NCBI GenBank assembly: GCA_019614645.1
Contig: JABWDB010000004.1
Location: 14,694,001-14,758,000 of the forward strand
Direction of reading: 5' to 3'
Source: Stratiolaelaps scimitus
Lineage: Eukaryota; Arthropoda; Arachnida; Mesostigmata; Laelapidae
DNA: 64,000 nt
In this document: one piece after another, positions 11,900 to 25,026 of the stretch
Numbering within the stretch: position 1 is the stretch's first letter
Layout of the letters: the number at the start of each line of letters is the position of its first letter
The notes under the pieces: generated by a model
Databases searched by the model: none
What the model was told of the DNA's origin: nothing
Seen by the model: only the letters and a program-made list of their open reading frames with translations
Position numbers and translations under genes: made by a program

Positions 11900-12430
11900 G
11901 TGAAAGATTGGTCGGCTGGACGAACGCAGTGCAATCGAGAAACATGTAAATGGAAAGAATTCGATGATCAGACAGACATACATTCATTCATAGAGCCACA
12001 CACAAAGAGACCGACAGAGCTAAACCACCCCCTGCTTGTCTGGCTTCGACGACCTGGCTCGACACAGTGCGAACACTATCCAGCCCTCACAATCTTCAGC
12101 CAGTCAAACGTACGGGGCCTGGGTAGTTATGGTATCGCGGGCAGGGAAATCCACCACATCGGGAAGGCCAAGAAAGCCGGGTGGGGTGCGCACAGAGGCA
12201 CTCCTGTAGCCGCAGAGCGAATTCGTGCTCTCGCTCCAGCCGGTGCCCTGCGCCCGTTCCAGGTCGTTTTCACACCCGATAAAGAACGTGTGTGTGGCTG
12301 GCTGGCTGGTGGCAACTTGGTCCGAGCCCTGTCGGCTGTCGATATGGCGTGCGCATTTCTTCTCATCTCGCATCTGCGGGAAGGAGCAAAAAGGAGCAAT
12401 CGAATGAACATCCACTTGGCTAGGAGCTAG
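11900..12430 (+). CDS. Unrecognised 176-codon open frame without a good start
   Basis: A long + strand frame, opened by GTG and closed by TAG. Its composition is more balanced than other long frames here, with no homopolymer runs. The first in-frame ATG comes only about 148 codons in, so if real it would be an exon and not a complete coding sequence. A T-rich tract at about 11831-11848 lies 40-70 bases upstream, but the AG dinucleotides after it are poorly placed. No domain is recognised. The other strand also has frames of 94 and 103 codons here. Confidence 0.1.
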   Translation: MKDWSAGRTQCNRETCKWKEFDDQTDIHSFIEPHTKRPTELNHPLLVWLRRPGSTQCEHYPALTIFSQSNVRGLGSYGIAGREIHHIGKAKKAGWGAHRGTPVAAERIRALAPAGALRPFQVVFTPDKERVCGWLAGGNLVRALSAVDMACAFLLISHLREGAKRSNRMNIHLARS

Positions 12431-12711
12431 GGCAACACGGCCGAGTGTGAAACAGAGGACTGGAGGGCGGCCCGGGGGGCTCTGCGCACTGAACAGACCG
12501 AACCTGCACTGACAGAAGCTTGTTGCAATTTGCCGAACGAAACACCCACCCCTCTCACAACATAATTGATTCCAGCTGTTGGTGTTGCTGTTACATTTGT
12601 TCCCAGCTCATCCAGTAGACGGAAACGATAACGTAATGATGGCTATTCGATCGCAGAGCTCGTTTCTATTATAGAATTATCCACGCGCAGTGGTTTTGCT
12701 GCACTTTGTAG

Positions 12712-12715
<4 letters not shown>

Positions 12716-12754
<39 letters not shown>
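12716..12754. repeat. (TA)19 microsatellite
   Basis: Thirty-nine bases of pure alternating T and A. Confidence 0.98.
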
Positions 12755-12756
<2 letters not shown>

Positions 12757-12863
12757 AATACAGTTCTATTGCTAGCTGTATTCCAGGGTCTCTTGAGGTC
12801 ACTGGAAGCGCTGTAAATCTGTTGGACAACCAGGTGTGTCTGCGGTTCTAATTTTTTCTTTGT

Positions 12864-14080
12864 CTATAACGCACGGGAAAAGTGCAGACAGGCAGACGAC
12901 TGGGGTGAGGGACACGGCAGCAGCAGAAGCGCTACCGCCACTAAAGGCAGCAGTTCAAACAAAACACAGGCGGAAATCGTAGCTTTGGATAGCAAAGCTC
13001 GCATCGCCATTCCCTCCCCCTCGCTCGCCCTGTCACTAAAACCCTGAGCCACTAAAATGCTACGTGTAGGAGGATTGCCGCGGACAGCGGGCAGCTTCCT
13101 TCTCCCGTAGAGTCTCCCGCGGTTAACGCTGCCCCGTGAGGGAGACACACCCATCCCGTTCTGAGCATGGCCGAAGAGGAGTCGAACTGCTACGACTTTA
13201 CGACGCCAACGCCCGGCAGCGAGGCAGCGTTCTGCTTTGCCGCCCCTTTCTGGCTATACCATTCTACGATCTCCCTTCACCCACACCCACCGTTTTCCCC
13301 CTCGCTGCCATAGCAGGACTCCTCCACCCGTTGTGCCTCCCTTGGGCTAGAACATCAGGGTGAAATGGACGTCGTTGCCGCCGCCGCCGTCCGCCTCTTA
13401 CCCAGAAGCGCTGGCGTAGTGGGTCAGCTAGGGTTGTGCAGAAATGTGTGCCGTCCCATTGGCTTCGTTCGGCTCGTGGACACTCGTGGGTGGGTGGGCG
13501 ACGTATTTTTTTATAGTTTCAATTTAGTCTGACGCCGCCGCCGGCGCCTCTGCTGTGGCGTATCACTCAGTAATACGCTGCTGGCAATAGAGCAGCTGAC
13601 TCTTTAGCCTCCAGGCTTGCTTGCGACGTTGTTTTGCCGACCCCCATGCTGTTTCCTCTTGTTGTGTCCTCTTTCGCTGCCCCATCGAATGGATGGGTGT
13701 TCTCTGCTCGGTGGCCACCACAAGCGGCGATCGACCTCTTCAAAAGTTGATCGCCACAGCGAATAGCTCCGACGAACAACAGATCGAAGATTGCTATGGA
13801 GCTTCGGCTGCCGTGTGTCGTACAGTGGCAGCAACGCCGCCTGGCAGGCCGACAAAAAGGTATAACAAAATAATTCGCCTATAACAACGACAACCTCGAT
13901 CGAACCACCTCCCCTCCTGAGACGAAGTTTTACAGGTTCGGATATAGACGGCTACGTATATATATAATAGCTATCTAGATATTTATATCAGATGAGATTG
14001 CTGCTGGCTGGGCTTGCCGCTGTTCGGTTAGCTCTTGATTGCGTATGGTCTCTCTACAGAATGTGGTATTGGGGTGACAG
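12864..14080. other. GC-rich stretch, no supported gene
   Basis: Frames of 60-96 codons overlap on both strands with no recognisable domain. A short ATG frame at 13168 begins MAEEESNCYDFTTPTPGSE in a good start context (gagcATGG), but it ends after about 48 codons and lacks a convincing donor. Confidence 0.3.
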
Positions 14081-14085
14081 GTATA

Positions 14086-14148
14086 ATATATATATATATA
14101 TATATATACATGCAGTTGTTCATATATGTATACGTATATATATATATA
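14086..14148. repeat. Two TA arrays with a short spacer
   Basis: Pure TA runs at 14086-14108 and 14135-14148 flank a spacer that is itself rich in ATAT. Confidence 0.95.
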
Positions 14149-16836
14149 ATGAAAAGCTGCAGCAATAAGTCCATTTGTTACGATGCTTGGGAATTGCTAG
14201 TTGGCTATTTTTGTTTTTGTTCATAATTCTAAGACGAGAAATGAGTCACTCTTAAATAAATTTCCGGGCTAACCCACAGCCAACATTTAACGTCCACCGT
14301 ACAACTGCTTTCGGCATTGCTTCATAAGACGGACAAGCCCTTTAAATGCAAATGTGCAACGGTACGGATCGAACCCACACTTGGTGCGCTAAATTATAGC
14401 AATGGATGAACGTATAGTCGCATCGTCATATATGAAACATATAAAGAGAATGCACCGGGCACGAGAGTCCCTCAATTTGTGAAAGAGCCGTCCTCCAACG
14501 AGAATGACCCTCCAGAACATGACCGTCTGTTAGATATCCATTAAAATGCGGCAACGCACTAACAGCTGAACATGGAAACGCATCGATGCATGAATGACAC
14601 GCTCCTTCAGATACATACGTTCATCGTTGTGCAGGCGAACCTTTGTCGAGTGTTGAGCATACATACCTGAAAAACAGCGCAAACAAATTTGCTAAGTAAA
14701 CACTTTGAATTTCAGGTGAACTCTGACACACGTGGTCACTCCTCTGAGTAAAGCATACACATTACTTGTATCACATTATTATTATTTCTATTACTCATCA
14801 CGTTCACCAAATCGTTGTTGTCGTTTGCTCAAAGTCCCAGTTCGAACAGCAGCACTTCACGTGTACTGTAGGGATAAGGATGCGGCTGGCTAGATTACCC
14901 GACAAGGTGATAGTAGCTTACATGAGCAGGCTTAGTCGAATTGAGCGGAGCGAGTCGTTTCTTTTAGGAAACCATCGCCAAGGCCGAGGCGACTGTGTAC
15001 GGGGGCGAAAATAGCCACCCGATCTCCCAGCGCGTGGGCGGAACGTGCCCCGAAATGCGCAGTGACAATGAACCGAGATTGCCGGTGGTGGACAGCGAAA
15101 CCGCTGCGAACAGTACACTACCCGAATGCAGATGGCCAGTCACATCCGGGACCCGTTCGTCCGTCCGTCGCTGCACCCCACGATGTGGGGGACAGGGTGG
15201 CTGTATCACACGGCAGATTCAGGCCGCCGCTCTCGGTCTTAGCTGTTTTCGGTAGTGTAGAAATGCTCGTATACTACGAGGTGGGACTGAGCCGCTGAAC
15301 GACTGAGTCGAACACAAGCACAAGAACATTGGAAGGCCGACATCTAGACGCACACATGGCCGTACGGTCGCTCGCAGCCATCGCCACCCTACAGTCTACC
15401 GTTTACTGCAATAATACCGGTGGCTCGACTGCTGGACTTACGAGCCGAGTCGGCCGAGGGCGCAGCAGCGACACCAAGCGCCTCGGCAGCGGCTTTGACC
15501 TCCACCAAGAAGAAGTGGTGGATATTTCCGGCGTAGCTGGAGAACTGGTGGATTTAGAGCGGGCAGGCGGCGCGCGGCATTGGATCGCGGTGGATCTTGT
15601 TGCAGGGTTCACAGAGGCTTTAGCGTGTTTCCACGACGGTGCTGCTGTAGCTACATCCGGGTAAGCCGGTCATGACTCGTGCGCGGTAGTCGGTAGCGGC
15701 TACTGCTGCTGGTCCAGGGCCTCAGAGTTCACCCCGAGTTTCCGGGGAGAGCCGAGCCGAGTTCGGATGGGTCGTGCCTAGGCTGAGGCTTCCCAACCGC
15801 TTCCAACACCTAAGACTTCCTAGACACCCTCTATAGCGCTGCCGCCTCCCACTGAGAGAGACTGGGCACTAGTAGAGCCACTGGGCAATCTGAGCCACCT
15901 CGCACCACCCAGGCTAGCTAGACTCACCCCTGGCCTACGGCACGGAGCCGAGCACGCGGCCGTCGAGCACGACGATCGCCTGGTGTTTGTCACTTGGCGT
16001 ACGTTCTCCGCTCGCGATTTATGTGATGCCGACCGTCTTCGTACCTTACTTGCTGCAATGTACTCACCGCAAGGTGATACCAAGCACGAGCGAGCCGACT
16101 TTATTCCCGCACCCCTACGGCCAGCACGACATCATATACATACATATATAGTTGCTTCGTTCGTTTGTGGATGATGTGAGTCTTCGGGTGCATATGTATG
16201 TAGTGTACAGGGTGTTCTACATCCAGTAGTCAGGGGTCATCGCCACAAAGCCTGTAACGCTGGTGGCAGTAGCCGTTATTATAGTGGCACGTCGTGCGCT
16301 TCTCTATCCTCGAAGATCCGCTGCCGAGCACGAATCGGCGGCAGGGGTGGCATTGACAACAGCAGTCGCCGCCGCCACCGTCCAATGTCGAGATCTACCC
16401 AGTCCAGCTATTCTTTCAAAGGAAGCCATCGCCGATGGCAGGGTCCTAGTAGCAATGTGACGACAAGGCTCAGTCACTCCCAGCCACTCATCCATTCTCA
16501 CCACGTGAACATGTACACTTGTCGTACATATGCTACGCGCCGCTATATTAGGACAACGCATGGGCTGAGCAGCCAACAGATGGGCAGGACGGGCAACAGT
16601 GGCTGCCTTCGCTGCTCGGGGGGTAGCTGCGCCCAATGCATTCGAGAGACAGATAAACTGAGATAAACTCAGATGTGTGTCTGTGTGCGTATATGGATTG
16701 GTGAGAAACAGAAAGTGTATCTCGGAGCATCAGTCTCTGCCCATATTGGCCACTAACATATTTGGGGCTAACGCGGTTCGGGTCGATATGCAGGGCCTGA
16801 TAGTGGCGCAGTGCCCTGCATGGCGGACCGTGATAT

Positions 16837-17040
16837 TGTCGTTGTTGTTGTTGCTACCGTTGTTGTTGGTTGGCGGTAGGAACTGCTTTCTCAAGTGGAG
16901 AGGCGGCAACGAGGAGCAGTGATTCAGGTCTTTGTACCACCGGCATCGCTGCTGCTACTGCTGGCATCAGCCACACAGCCGCAGTAGTAAATAATCGCTG
17001 ACACCGCTGCTGCCATTTGTACTGCTGCTGTTGCTGCTGA
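16837..17040. repeat. Clustered GTT and GCT triplet repeats
   Basis: GTT units at 16837-16871 are followed by GCT-rich clusters near 16948-16964 and 17005-17039. Frames through them give Leu or Gln runs and are repeat products. Confidence 0.8.
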
Positions 17041-18231
17041 TAGCGCACAAAACCAAAGCTGAGTTGCCAACATATGGCGCGTAATGTCTTGTCTTGTGAC
17101 TGCTACTCGTATTAATGCTGCATTGCTGGTACCAGGCTCGTCATTCGTTTCGACCTTAATAGCTTTCCCTTGTAAAGCGCTATCTTCTTGTGCGATCTGC
17201 TCTCACAACTCGCGCGACAACGAACGGCGCGAACGGACGCCGGCGAGACGACTCCTAACTTGTCAAGCTAGGAGCAATCAGCAGCTACTTCTTTCATTGT
17301 GAAGAATAGAAGAAGGACTCTGGGACTGGAGACTTCGCCAGTGACTACTAGCGGCCCACGGGCCGGCTGGTTGACTCACTGACGAGCAACGTAAGACGGG
17401 AAGGATACGGGAAAACGAGGAAACTGACGACGGTAGGCGTTCGTAGCCAAAAGCAGCAACTCGCAGAGTGAGTTGAACAAGTCGGTCGTACAGGGAACCA
17501 AGAGACATAGTCGGCGAGCTCTACGAAGCGGTACAAAGTGAACGGGACAAGCAATCATGCTGGCTGTGGCATACGCGCTGGCATCCGCTGAAACTATGAC
17601 AGATAAGCCAGCCTTCAGCTCGCCATCTATTCTTGACTCACCTTCCAGCCGCTGTCGGTTGGCACCCCCTGTATCTATTCAGCTTCTCGAAAAGCCGCCA
17701 CCCTTTGCGAACCCCAAGACGCAGACCGCTGCATGTGCTAACGGCCGAAGCAGAACTCACTCAGTGTTGCTTTTCTGCCTACGGTTTGTGTTCTGTGATC
17801 TGCATTGTGCATATATGAATAGAACATATATATGCTGCTTCGTGCAGCATTTCAAATCATTGCGTTGTGTTTCAACCGACTAGCTTTTCGACGATATCAA
17901 GCGTCGTTGAACTGGTCGCTGCTGGAGATCAATAACAGCCTAGGCAGGCTATTTATTCTGCAGTTGGTTATTGTAACGCACTGTCGAAGAAATAGAAGAG
18001 AGCGGAAGAAATCGGGATGGGGGTGCTGGCGGATAGCAACGAACGCTCTGTCCGCTGCTGGTGCCTTTGGAGATCGCTTTCACTGGCCGTAGCGAAGTGT
18101 TCGTCTAATTCGCATTGCCCTAAATACGACCTCTGGAGGCTCTTTTTCTCGTTCTTCGCAGCGCACCCTCACGCTCTGTACGGTTCTGAGGAAGTCCGTT
18201 TTATTGCATCCGACATTGGAGTCAGCGGCTA

Positions 18232-18276
18232 CGGCGGCGGCGGCAGCAGCAGCAGCAGCAGCAGGACCACCACCAC
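18232..18276. repeat. Compound array (CGG)4(CAG)7(ACC)4
   Basis: Three different triplets follow one another without a gap; the seven CAG units lie at 18244-18264. On + the frames give Gly, Ser and Thr runs; on - they give poly-Ala inside a 173-codon frame (18080-18601). Triplet tracts occur in real coding exons and also in untranslated or intergenic DNA, and nothing here decides which. Confidence 0.92.
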
Positions 18277-18902
18277 CAACCACGCCGTCAACTGCACTGC
18301 GTACCGCCGCCAATGTACTCCACCAACGGATACACACAGCCCCGCGCGTAACATGCTGCCGGTTGCTCTCGATGGGCTCAAAGGCAATAAACTGCACCCT
18401 TGAGTTGTACCAGCAACAGCAGCAGTGATAGCGACGTTCGCTTCTGCTGGTAACAGCTTTGCCCCACGCCGGGCCTCGCTCTCCGGTTCTACAATTCCTA
18501 CACAACATAGCATCGCTCATACCTAGCATTTCTACAACACGGATAACGTTATAACTTGTATGTGCGGATCGGCGAGTAGTATTGTTCTTCAGTATTGCCA
18601 AAGAAAAAAAGAGCGTTTATACTGTTGCTCTCACAATGACAATAATATCCGAAGGCTCATGCGATCTGTCGACCCCTGACGTTGTCATCGCCATTGTTCT
18701 CTGTCGTCTACCGCACAGTCGATATTGTCTATCGTTGACTGAGTCGCTAGACACACGCGCGCGTATATGCAGACATTACAGCCAATCGTATTGCGATGTC
18801 GGTATGTATACGCATTCTCGAACGCTGACAGTGATGGTGGTACTTGGGCAAGGAAAGAACGAACTATAATACCTGCGTACGACTCGACCAAATGTCGCCA
18901 AA

Positions 18903-18918
18903 ATATATATATATATAT
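18903..18918. repeat. (AT)8 microsatellite
   Basis: Sixteen bases of pure alternating A and T. Confidence 0.95.
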
Positions 18919-19131
18919 GCACACATAAGGCTGTGTGCCCGCCGAACGGTAGCGGAGCGAACGTGGATCGAGAGCGGTCCAACGAGCAACTCGTGCTGTT
19001 GGAACACCCGAGCCGAAGTGAGCTAAGGCGAAACCGACATTCGACGGTTGTTGTCCGATAGTCGGGAATCTACGATATAGTGGACTTCCTGAGCTGGACT
19101 GCTGAATTGCCAAGGATAGCACGACTGTCCA

Positions 19132-20143
19132 GTGAAACTGCTCCTAGAATTAAAACTCAGTGGTCGGCCTCCCAGAGCAGAGCACCTGGAGCGCGAGGCA
19201 GGACGACGCCACTGCCGGTCTGAACTATCAGTCGGGACCTCGAATAGGAGGGATGGCCCGCTGGCTTGCCTCAATGCTACACAGCTACTGGCAGGCGCTG
19301 CAACCGGTGCAATTGCGCTGCAAACGACGAATGGCAAACTGCGAACTGTGCCAAACGTAGAACGTCTGCTTGGTGCTTCCCTGGTTCGCATACCCTTACC
19401 CCCGACCGCCGCCAGCCTTACCCCCCTTCGAGAGTTCATAGTTTTCTCTTCCAGAAGAGGATATTGCTTTTCGTCGTCCGCGTACCAGGGAAAGACGAGG
19501 CCCCTTCTGTACAGGGGTTCATCGCCCTTCTCTCTGCTTCGGGCAAACGTTCGGATATCATGGGTCGGTCCTTCGACGGAGACGTGCTTCGTCCATTCGT
19601 TTCCAACGAAAAGAAATCGTACTAACAGGAGTACGGAGGACGTTCTTTTTGGACGAAACGGAGAAATCTACTCAGTCGACGCATCAGGGTTTATGGCAGA
19701 AGCGGCAGCAACTGAATGATGTCCACGGCGGTGGCCTGAGCCCCTGAGAGCCTTAGCCTGGCCTGTTTGCTGTGCCTCACTCAGCTAGTGTTTCTCTCTT
19801 TCAGGTTCGTGTTTTCTCAATCTAGCTCTTTCTCTGCACACACACACGCCTCTGCCATTCACGGATCCCGTCCGGCCATCTCCGCCGGAGCCCACTACCT
19901 GTTCCTTGTACCGCGGGCCGCTTGGAACCGCCTCCAAAAATGTTCCGTCGAAAGAGGGATATACACCAGCTAAACCCGACCTCCCCGGATTTGGTGTACA
20001 ACGCCGTGCTTTGCTTCACGCTCTCAGCCGAGCTGGTCACCGCTGAGAACTGGCTCGGAGGATGGGAGAAACGACCAGCGGCTATTTCCATCTCAGTGGT
20101 CGGTGACACTTACACGCACGGCCTGTCGATGCTCCACACATAG
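19132..20143. other. Overlapping open frames on both strands, coding status unresolved
   Basis: A 195-codon + strand frame (19132-19719) overlaps - strand frames of 138 and 145 codons. A second + frame reaches a TAG ending at 20143 and includes the ATG at 19940 (MFRRKRDIHQLNPTSPD). It overlaps a - strand ATG frame of 95 codons (19822-20109) that looks equally protein-like. Because both strands look coding at once, neither can be preferred by eye. No domain is recognised. Confidence 0.15.
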
Positions 20144-22261
20144 CCATACTCGTCCATCCGAGGTAAGCCACAGGCCACGGACCTCGCCTGAGGGGCCACA
20201 AACCTCCCTTGTCGTCACCGTCGTTGTCATCACCCAAACGCGTGCCAAATCGGCGGTGGCACGCTACCGTCGTGGAGCAACATCATCGTGGGCCGGCATC
20301 GGAGGCTGGCCAAGACTGTTCGAGCCCCACCCCGAACGTATTCACCTCGACCCGCCGAGAGTAGTTGACGATTCGTTTTGCATTTGCCCACACTCGAACC
20401 ACAGAGGCGGTACTGCTCACGGTGGTGACCGGACGTAGGCGTGCTTGACGATACATATACGAATGACATTTCTATATCGTTTGCTCTTTTGTTTGTCTAT
20501 CATGCACGCCGCATTTGAGCGTTCCGTCTGACAGGGCTACCGTGGCACCCTGTGCCGCACGCACTGCTACATACAATACGTTTGCCGACATGCATACCCT
20601 CTTCGGCGCATTGAACCTTTCAATGACGAGTTGCTGCCGACACTGGCGCGACCGTCCTTGCTACTAAACTGTTTCGAGGTCCGACTGTACCGGACGAAAG
20701 GACTCGTGCTTGCTGCCATCCTTTGCCACTAGTCGCGCTACTGACAATCTGCATTCAGGCAGCGTTCGGTTTCTCCTTCTCCCTTGGCTGTCTTCGACTT
20801 GTGTTGTCGTCAGCTGTTCGCAGCCGGAAGGTGAGCAAGGTCGATTCGCTCCTTACGCCTGTGTATTTACCTCCCCGGCCTTGGTGGTTTGTCTGCGGGA
20901 GGACGGGCGGAAATGTTTTCAGCAATGGCTTCTTCTTCCGAGCCGCTTTCAGCAACGGCAAGACGACGTCCAATAGTCTGTTCGGTTCGGGTCCTGACCG
21001 TGCCGTCGCTCTTTCTCAGGGAACCGCTATTTCGCCCTCTGCCGGAGGGCTCGTCGTTGAGCGTCGTCTGCAGTGAGATGTCCCTTAGAGGTCTCGAATT
21101 CGCCACACTCCAGCAGCCTACCTGCCTTTCCCTTCTCCAGAACAGCAGCACAAAATTAACGGCCTGCCACGATGACCATAGGCTCTCGAGCGGCCTACCC
21201 AATATCCATGTCCTGAACCCACCACTCCAACATCCGGAAGCCCACAACGACGACATCGTACAACGCATCCCGACAACGACCTCTAGCCGATTTAGGCGCG
21301 CTACAGTAACCTACGACTGAGGAAGGGCAAAATGTTTCGCTGGCCCAGCTGTACGCGAGTGACCGAAAGGCAACAAATTCCGCAAAGGCTCAAGTTTACG
21401 ATGTCAATGCCTATATTTGTTTCTACTCCTATCTTAAATATTACCGGTATTAAATAGGCAGCGTATACGCGTGCTCTCTCAGTATTCGCATATACGGCAA
21501 TGCATACAATGTTGGAACGATCATCGGGTGACGAATATCCGTCATGCGACGATGACGACACAGGCACAAGTCACTTGTATACGAATGCTGCAAGAAGGGG
21601 ACGACAATTACCGCTGATACAATTCTTCATTTTCACCCTACGGGAAATCTAAATATGCGCACGATCGATACGTGTGCTAGCCATAATTAAAACTTGGTCA
21701 TAATTGAAGTCCCCTAGATTGAAGTCGATGAATGTTGTTATTCGTGGCTCAGCGGAGAGCATAATCTCAGTTAGCAGAGGAGGTGGACCCTCTCAGTCTA
21801 ATACTTGAGGATATTGATATGAGCGAGCATCTGCGTGTGGGTCTCTTCTGTGCGACCAGGCAGCTGGATACGATAGAGGCTGCGTGTGAAGCCAACAAGG
21901 AGACCAGCTGTCATCGTGTAAATCTAACCAGAGGCGTGGCATGCATAGCCTGAGATAATGATGTCACCACACAAGGCAGAAAGAAGCCTGGGAAATCCTG
22001 CCGTCGCCAAAGTGAACATGGCCCAGCATCTATGCATAGTAAATCATAATATTCCACTCATCTCGTTTAGCAGTAACAGAGCACCAAAACCGAATTTGTC
22101 AGTGGGCTCAAAACGCGGCATCGCGGACCGATGAAATTGGTGTACTGTGAACAGGTCACCTGAGTGATGTACAACAGGACAGGATATACAGCCCAACGAA
22201 TATACGAAGACTGGTATACGCATATTCAACCAGATGGGATTATATACGTATATATTAAACC

Positions 22262-22264
<3 letters not shown>

Positions 22265-22291
<27 letters not shown>
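22265..22291. repeat. (TA)13 microsatellite
   Basis: Twenty-seven bases of pure alternating T and A. Confidence 0.97.
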
Positions 22292-22292
<1 letters not shown>

Positions 22293-25003
22293 ATTGTTGT
22301 CTAAGACAAACAATCGAGAAGGCAATCAAAATTATTATAGAAGGGAAGAACAAGCATTTACGCCACACTAAAGCATTGAGCATTGTATTTTTTGGCCATC
22401 TATGCTACCTTTTCGGTGCCGTGTTCCTGCGTTCTGTACCCCGATACATCGTGCTGATCCTCTAGGAATAGCTGTAAAGTGAGCGATTTTTATGGCTTTA
22501 TCCCTTGTTGCGTCTCTTTCGCTTAGGTGGCAATTCCTTGTTGTTTCATTAGTCCCCGGGGGGCTAAGTTGAGACACGACGGTATGTTGCCGTCTTCACG
22601 CCGCGTAGCTAAATAGATCTAATGCAAGCGCTGTTTGTACTGCTGCAAGAGCCCACCCGCGTAGAGCCAGATGAAAGTGTTTGTGTCGTTTTGAGACGCT
22701 TGTGCTACACATGTTTATAATTTTCTCAACATAGTCTCGTGAAGAAGAGGCTGGAAATGAAGTGGCCACTCTAGCTCGTATACGAGTAGTACTTTGTGAA
22801 GTTGACTAGATCAGCCACTACAATTGCACTCCCGTTCATTTAGCTCAGTCTCGTATTGTATTGAGGACTCTGCCTACAATAACAAGAAAATCTAACAAAA
22901 TGAGATGCGAGGAGCGCTACATCGATTTTTCTAAGTTGAGATAGCAAAACGTTTATTGCCAAATGTGCTGCGATATCTGAAGTGTAGGAATACAATGACG
23001 TCCAGCGAGATTTGCAAAAACGCGGAACATATATAAAGCAGCCAGTATTGACTAAACGGGTGTGCTCGACATGCTACAAGTCTGCACATGGTCGTTTTGT
23101 ATCTGACGCTGCCGCTGTTCACCAGATGCCATTTTTCGATTTCATAAAAAATGCATGAGCATACACTATTCGTGCAATATTCGAACATCTATAATATGTG
23201 CAATACGATTTCTCCACTGTACGCATCCATGCCAGATTAGCTTGTGTATTTTCGCTCCAAACTCTTACTTCTTCTACCGCTGTTGCTGTCACCATTGCGG
23301 ACGCACAGGAACGCTACGAAAGGGCGAGAGCAAACAGGAGCGTCCGAGGAGAAGGTACTCGCCTGGAGCATGACCCAAGGAACAGGCGGGAACGGCAACG
23401 AACGGCTGGCTAACTGGAGGCCGACTTATCGTCTGCTGCGACAGCGGCGGAGCCGCCGACGACGCCGCACTTTGCAGTACGAGCTATTATTATACACTAT
23501 AACTGAGCACTAGAACGGAGCTGCAACTGGGCCTGGCTTGCACAGTGAAATAGAGAAAACAAACGATGGAGATGACAAGCAACTATTTTCGTCTCCTACA
23601 CGTGTCTGCCTATCTGTCACCTCCTTATGAAAGCTGGAGTCACATACAGGAACAGATGAGCGGGCCGAGGCTTGTGTGGTTGCCATTGAAAAAGTTCACT
23701 TCGATGTGTCTGTTAGCTCAAACAGTACCAAGCAGCTCACTGCTACAGATCCGACGTCGGCGACTCGAGAAGCCGACGAGAGCACGTCGCGAGGGGCAGA
23801 GCACTTGAGGCGGTGTTTCGATACCCTGCCAGACTGTCCTATCCACCGTTGGCCGCATCAGTATCGCAACTTGTGCTCCCGTCAGCCGCGCAAGTCCGTA
23901 TCAGTCGGCCGCGCTGTGTTTGAAGTTCGAAGACGAGAGGCAGCTACAGTATCTATATGTACTTCGTTCTTCGCCCTCTCTCCCCATCTCAAAGTCCCTA
24001 TTGGAGCCCCGCTCTGTCCCAGGTCGGGCGTCTCGAACGAGAAAGAGAGGCGTGCAGGAATTTCAATTGCACTGCGGCGTACACATCTCGTCCGCGCCTC
24101 GGTCGTTTTCGGCTCTACTCTATCGTACGTTTTGTCGGTAATACAGCTGGCGAGGCGGCGCTGAAGCTAACGTCCGCATGGAGTTTACTATAGATCAGAT
24201 GGATTTCCTTATGTGGGGGGTCGTGGCGCTGCGTGTGGTGGTTGCGAGGGTGAGGACCGGTGGCCGGACCAGTATTTTACTGAGATGCTCCATACACGTT
24301 TGTTCGTTTCCTTTCGTCGCTGGGGTCGGAGGGGTCATATGCGGTTAGGTCATATACTTTGAAAGAGAGTCCACGTCACTACTGGAACTGGGGAGCCATA
24401 CGCCCGCTTGAGTTCCTATAATAGAGGACCCACGTAACGCCGTTCTGGGCATGGGCTGCGCGAAATTCAAATAAAATTCATATATTCCTTCTGCTCCTTC
24501 AGCTGCTCTTGCTGCTTCTTCCATTCTGCTTCTTCGTTTGCGTTCTATACGACGGAAGCCGGCACAAACAAGCCCGAAAGTCCACGACGGCCACGGCGAC
24601 GCGAGAGGTAAAGACAGAGAGGAAAAAATGTAGATAGAGAGAGAATGAGTAAAATAAGAAAAATAGCAGTGGGAATGTAGGAATTATCCTACGTTACTAC
24701 CTGGGCCGCCTTTCCGTTAGGGTCCCTTAGGTTTCTCCGTCCGTCCATTCGCCGCTTGTTCCCTTCGAAGAACGAGCGTACCATTGCTGCCACCTCCTTT
24801 GGGAGGGGAGGAAAGGCTTTCAGTGACAGACAAATGGTTCACCCGCTGCCGTTAGACGTTCAGAGCTTGAAGGCAGGAGTTAGGGGACTGAATTGGGAGC
24901 GAATGGGGGGAGTTGGTTGTGGACGAACGCAAACTCGCTCTACCGCGCGGGCTCGTCGCGCGGCTCTTCACGTATAGCCTTCGATGTTGTGCGCGCTCAA
25001 CTA

Positions 25004-25026
25004 TCTCTCTCTCTCTCTCTCGACAG
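25004..25026 (+). repeat. (TC)9 tract ending in CAG, acceptor-like
   Basis: Nine TC units are followed directly by GACAG, giving a textbook pyrimidine tract and a possible splice acceptor at 25026. Two frames stay open after it, one to a TAG at 25146 and one to a TAG at 25232. Neither has a recognisable domain, and no donor clearly fits. A plain microsatellite explains the tract. Confidence 0.85.

Noticed and set aside
14355..14400. B-box-like GTTCGATCC on the - strand, suggesting a tRNA or SINE.
   Set aside because: No A-box lies at a workable distance upstream on that strand, and the T-stem has only three or four of five pairs.
22761..22821. TGACTAGATC on +, matching the start of the miR-279 family, with a partly complementary stretch upstream.
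   Set aside because: Ten-base matches to some known microRNA are expected by chance in 64 kb. The bases after the seed diverge, and the stem has a 3-by-3 internal loop and about 11 pairs only.
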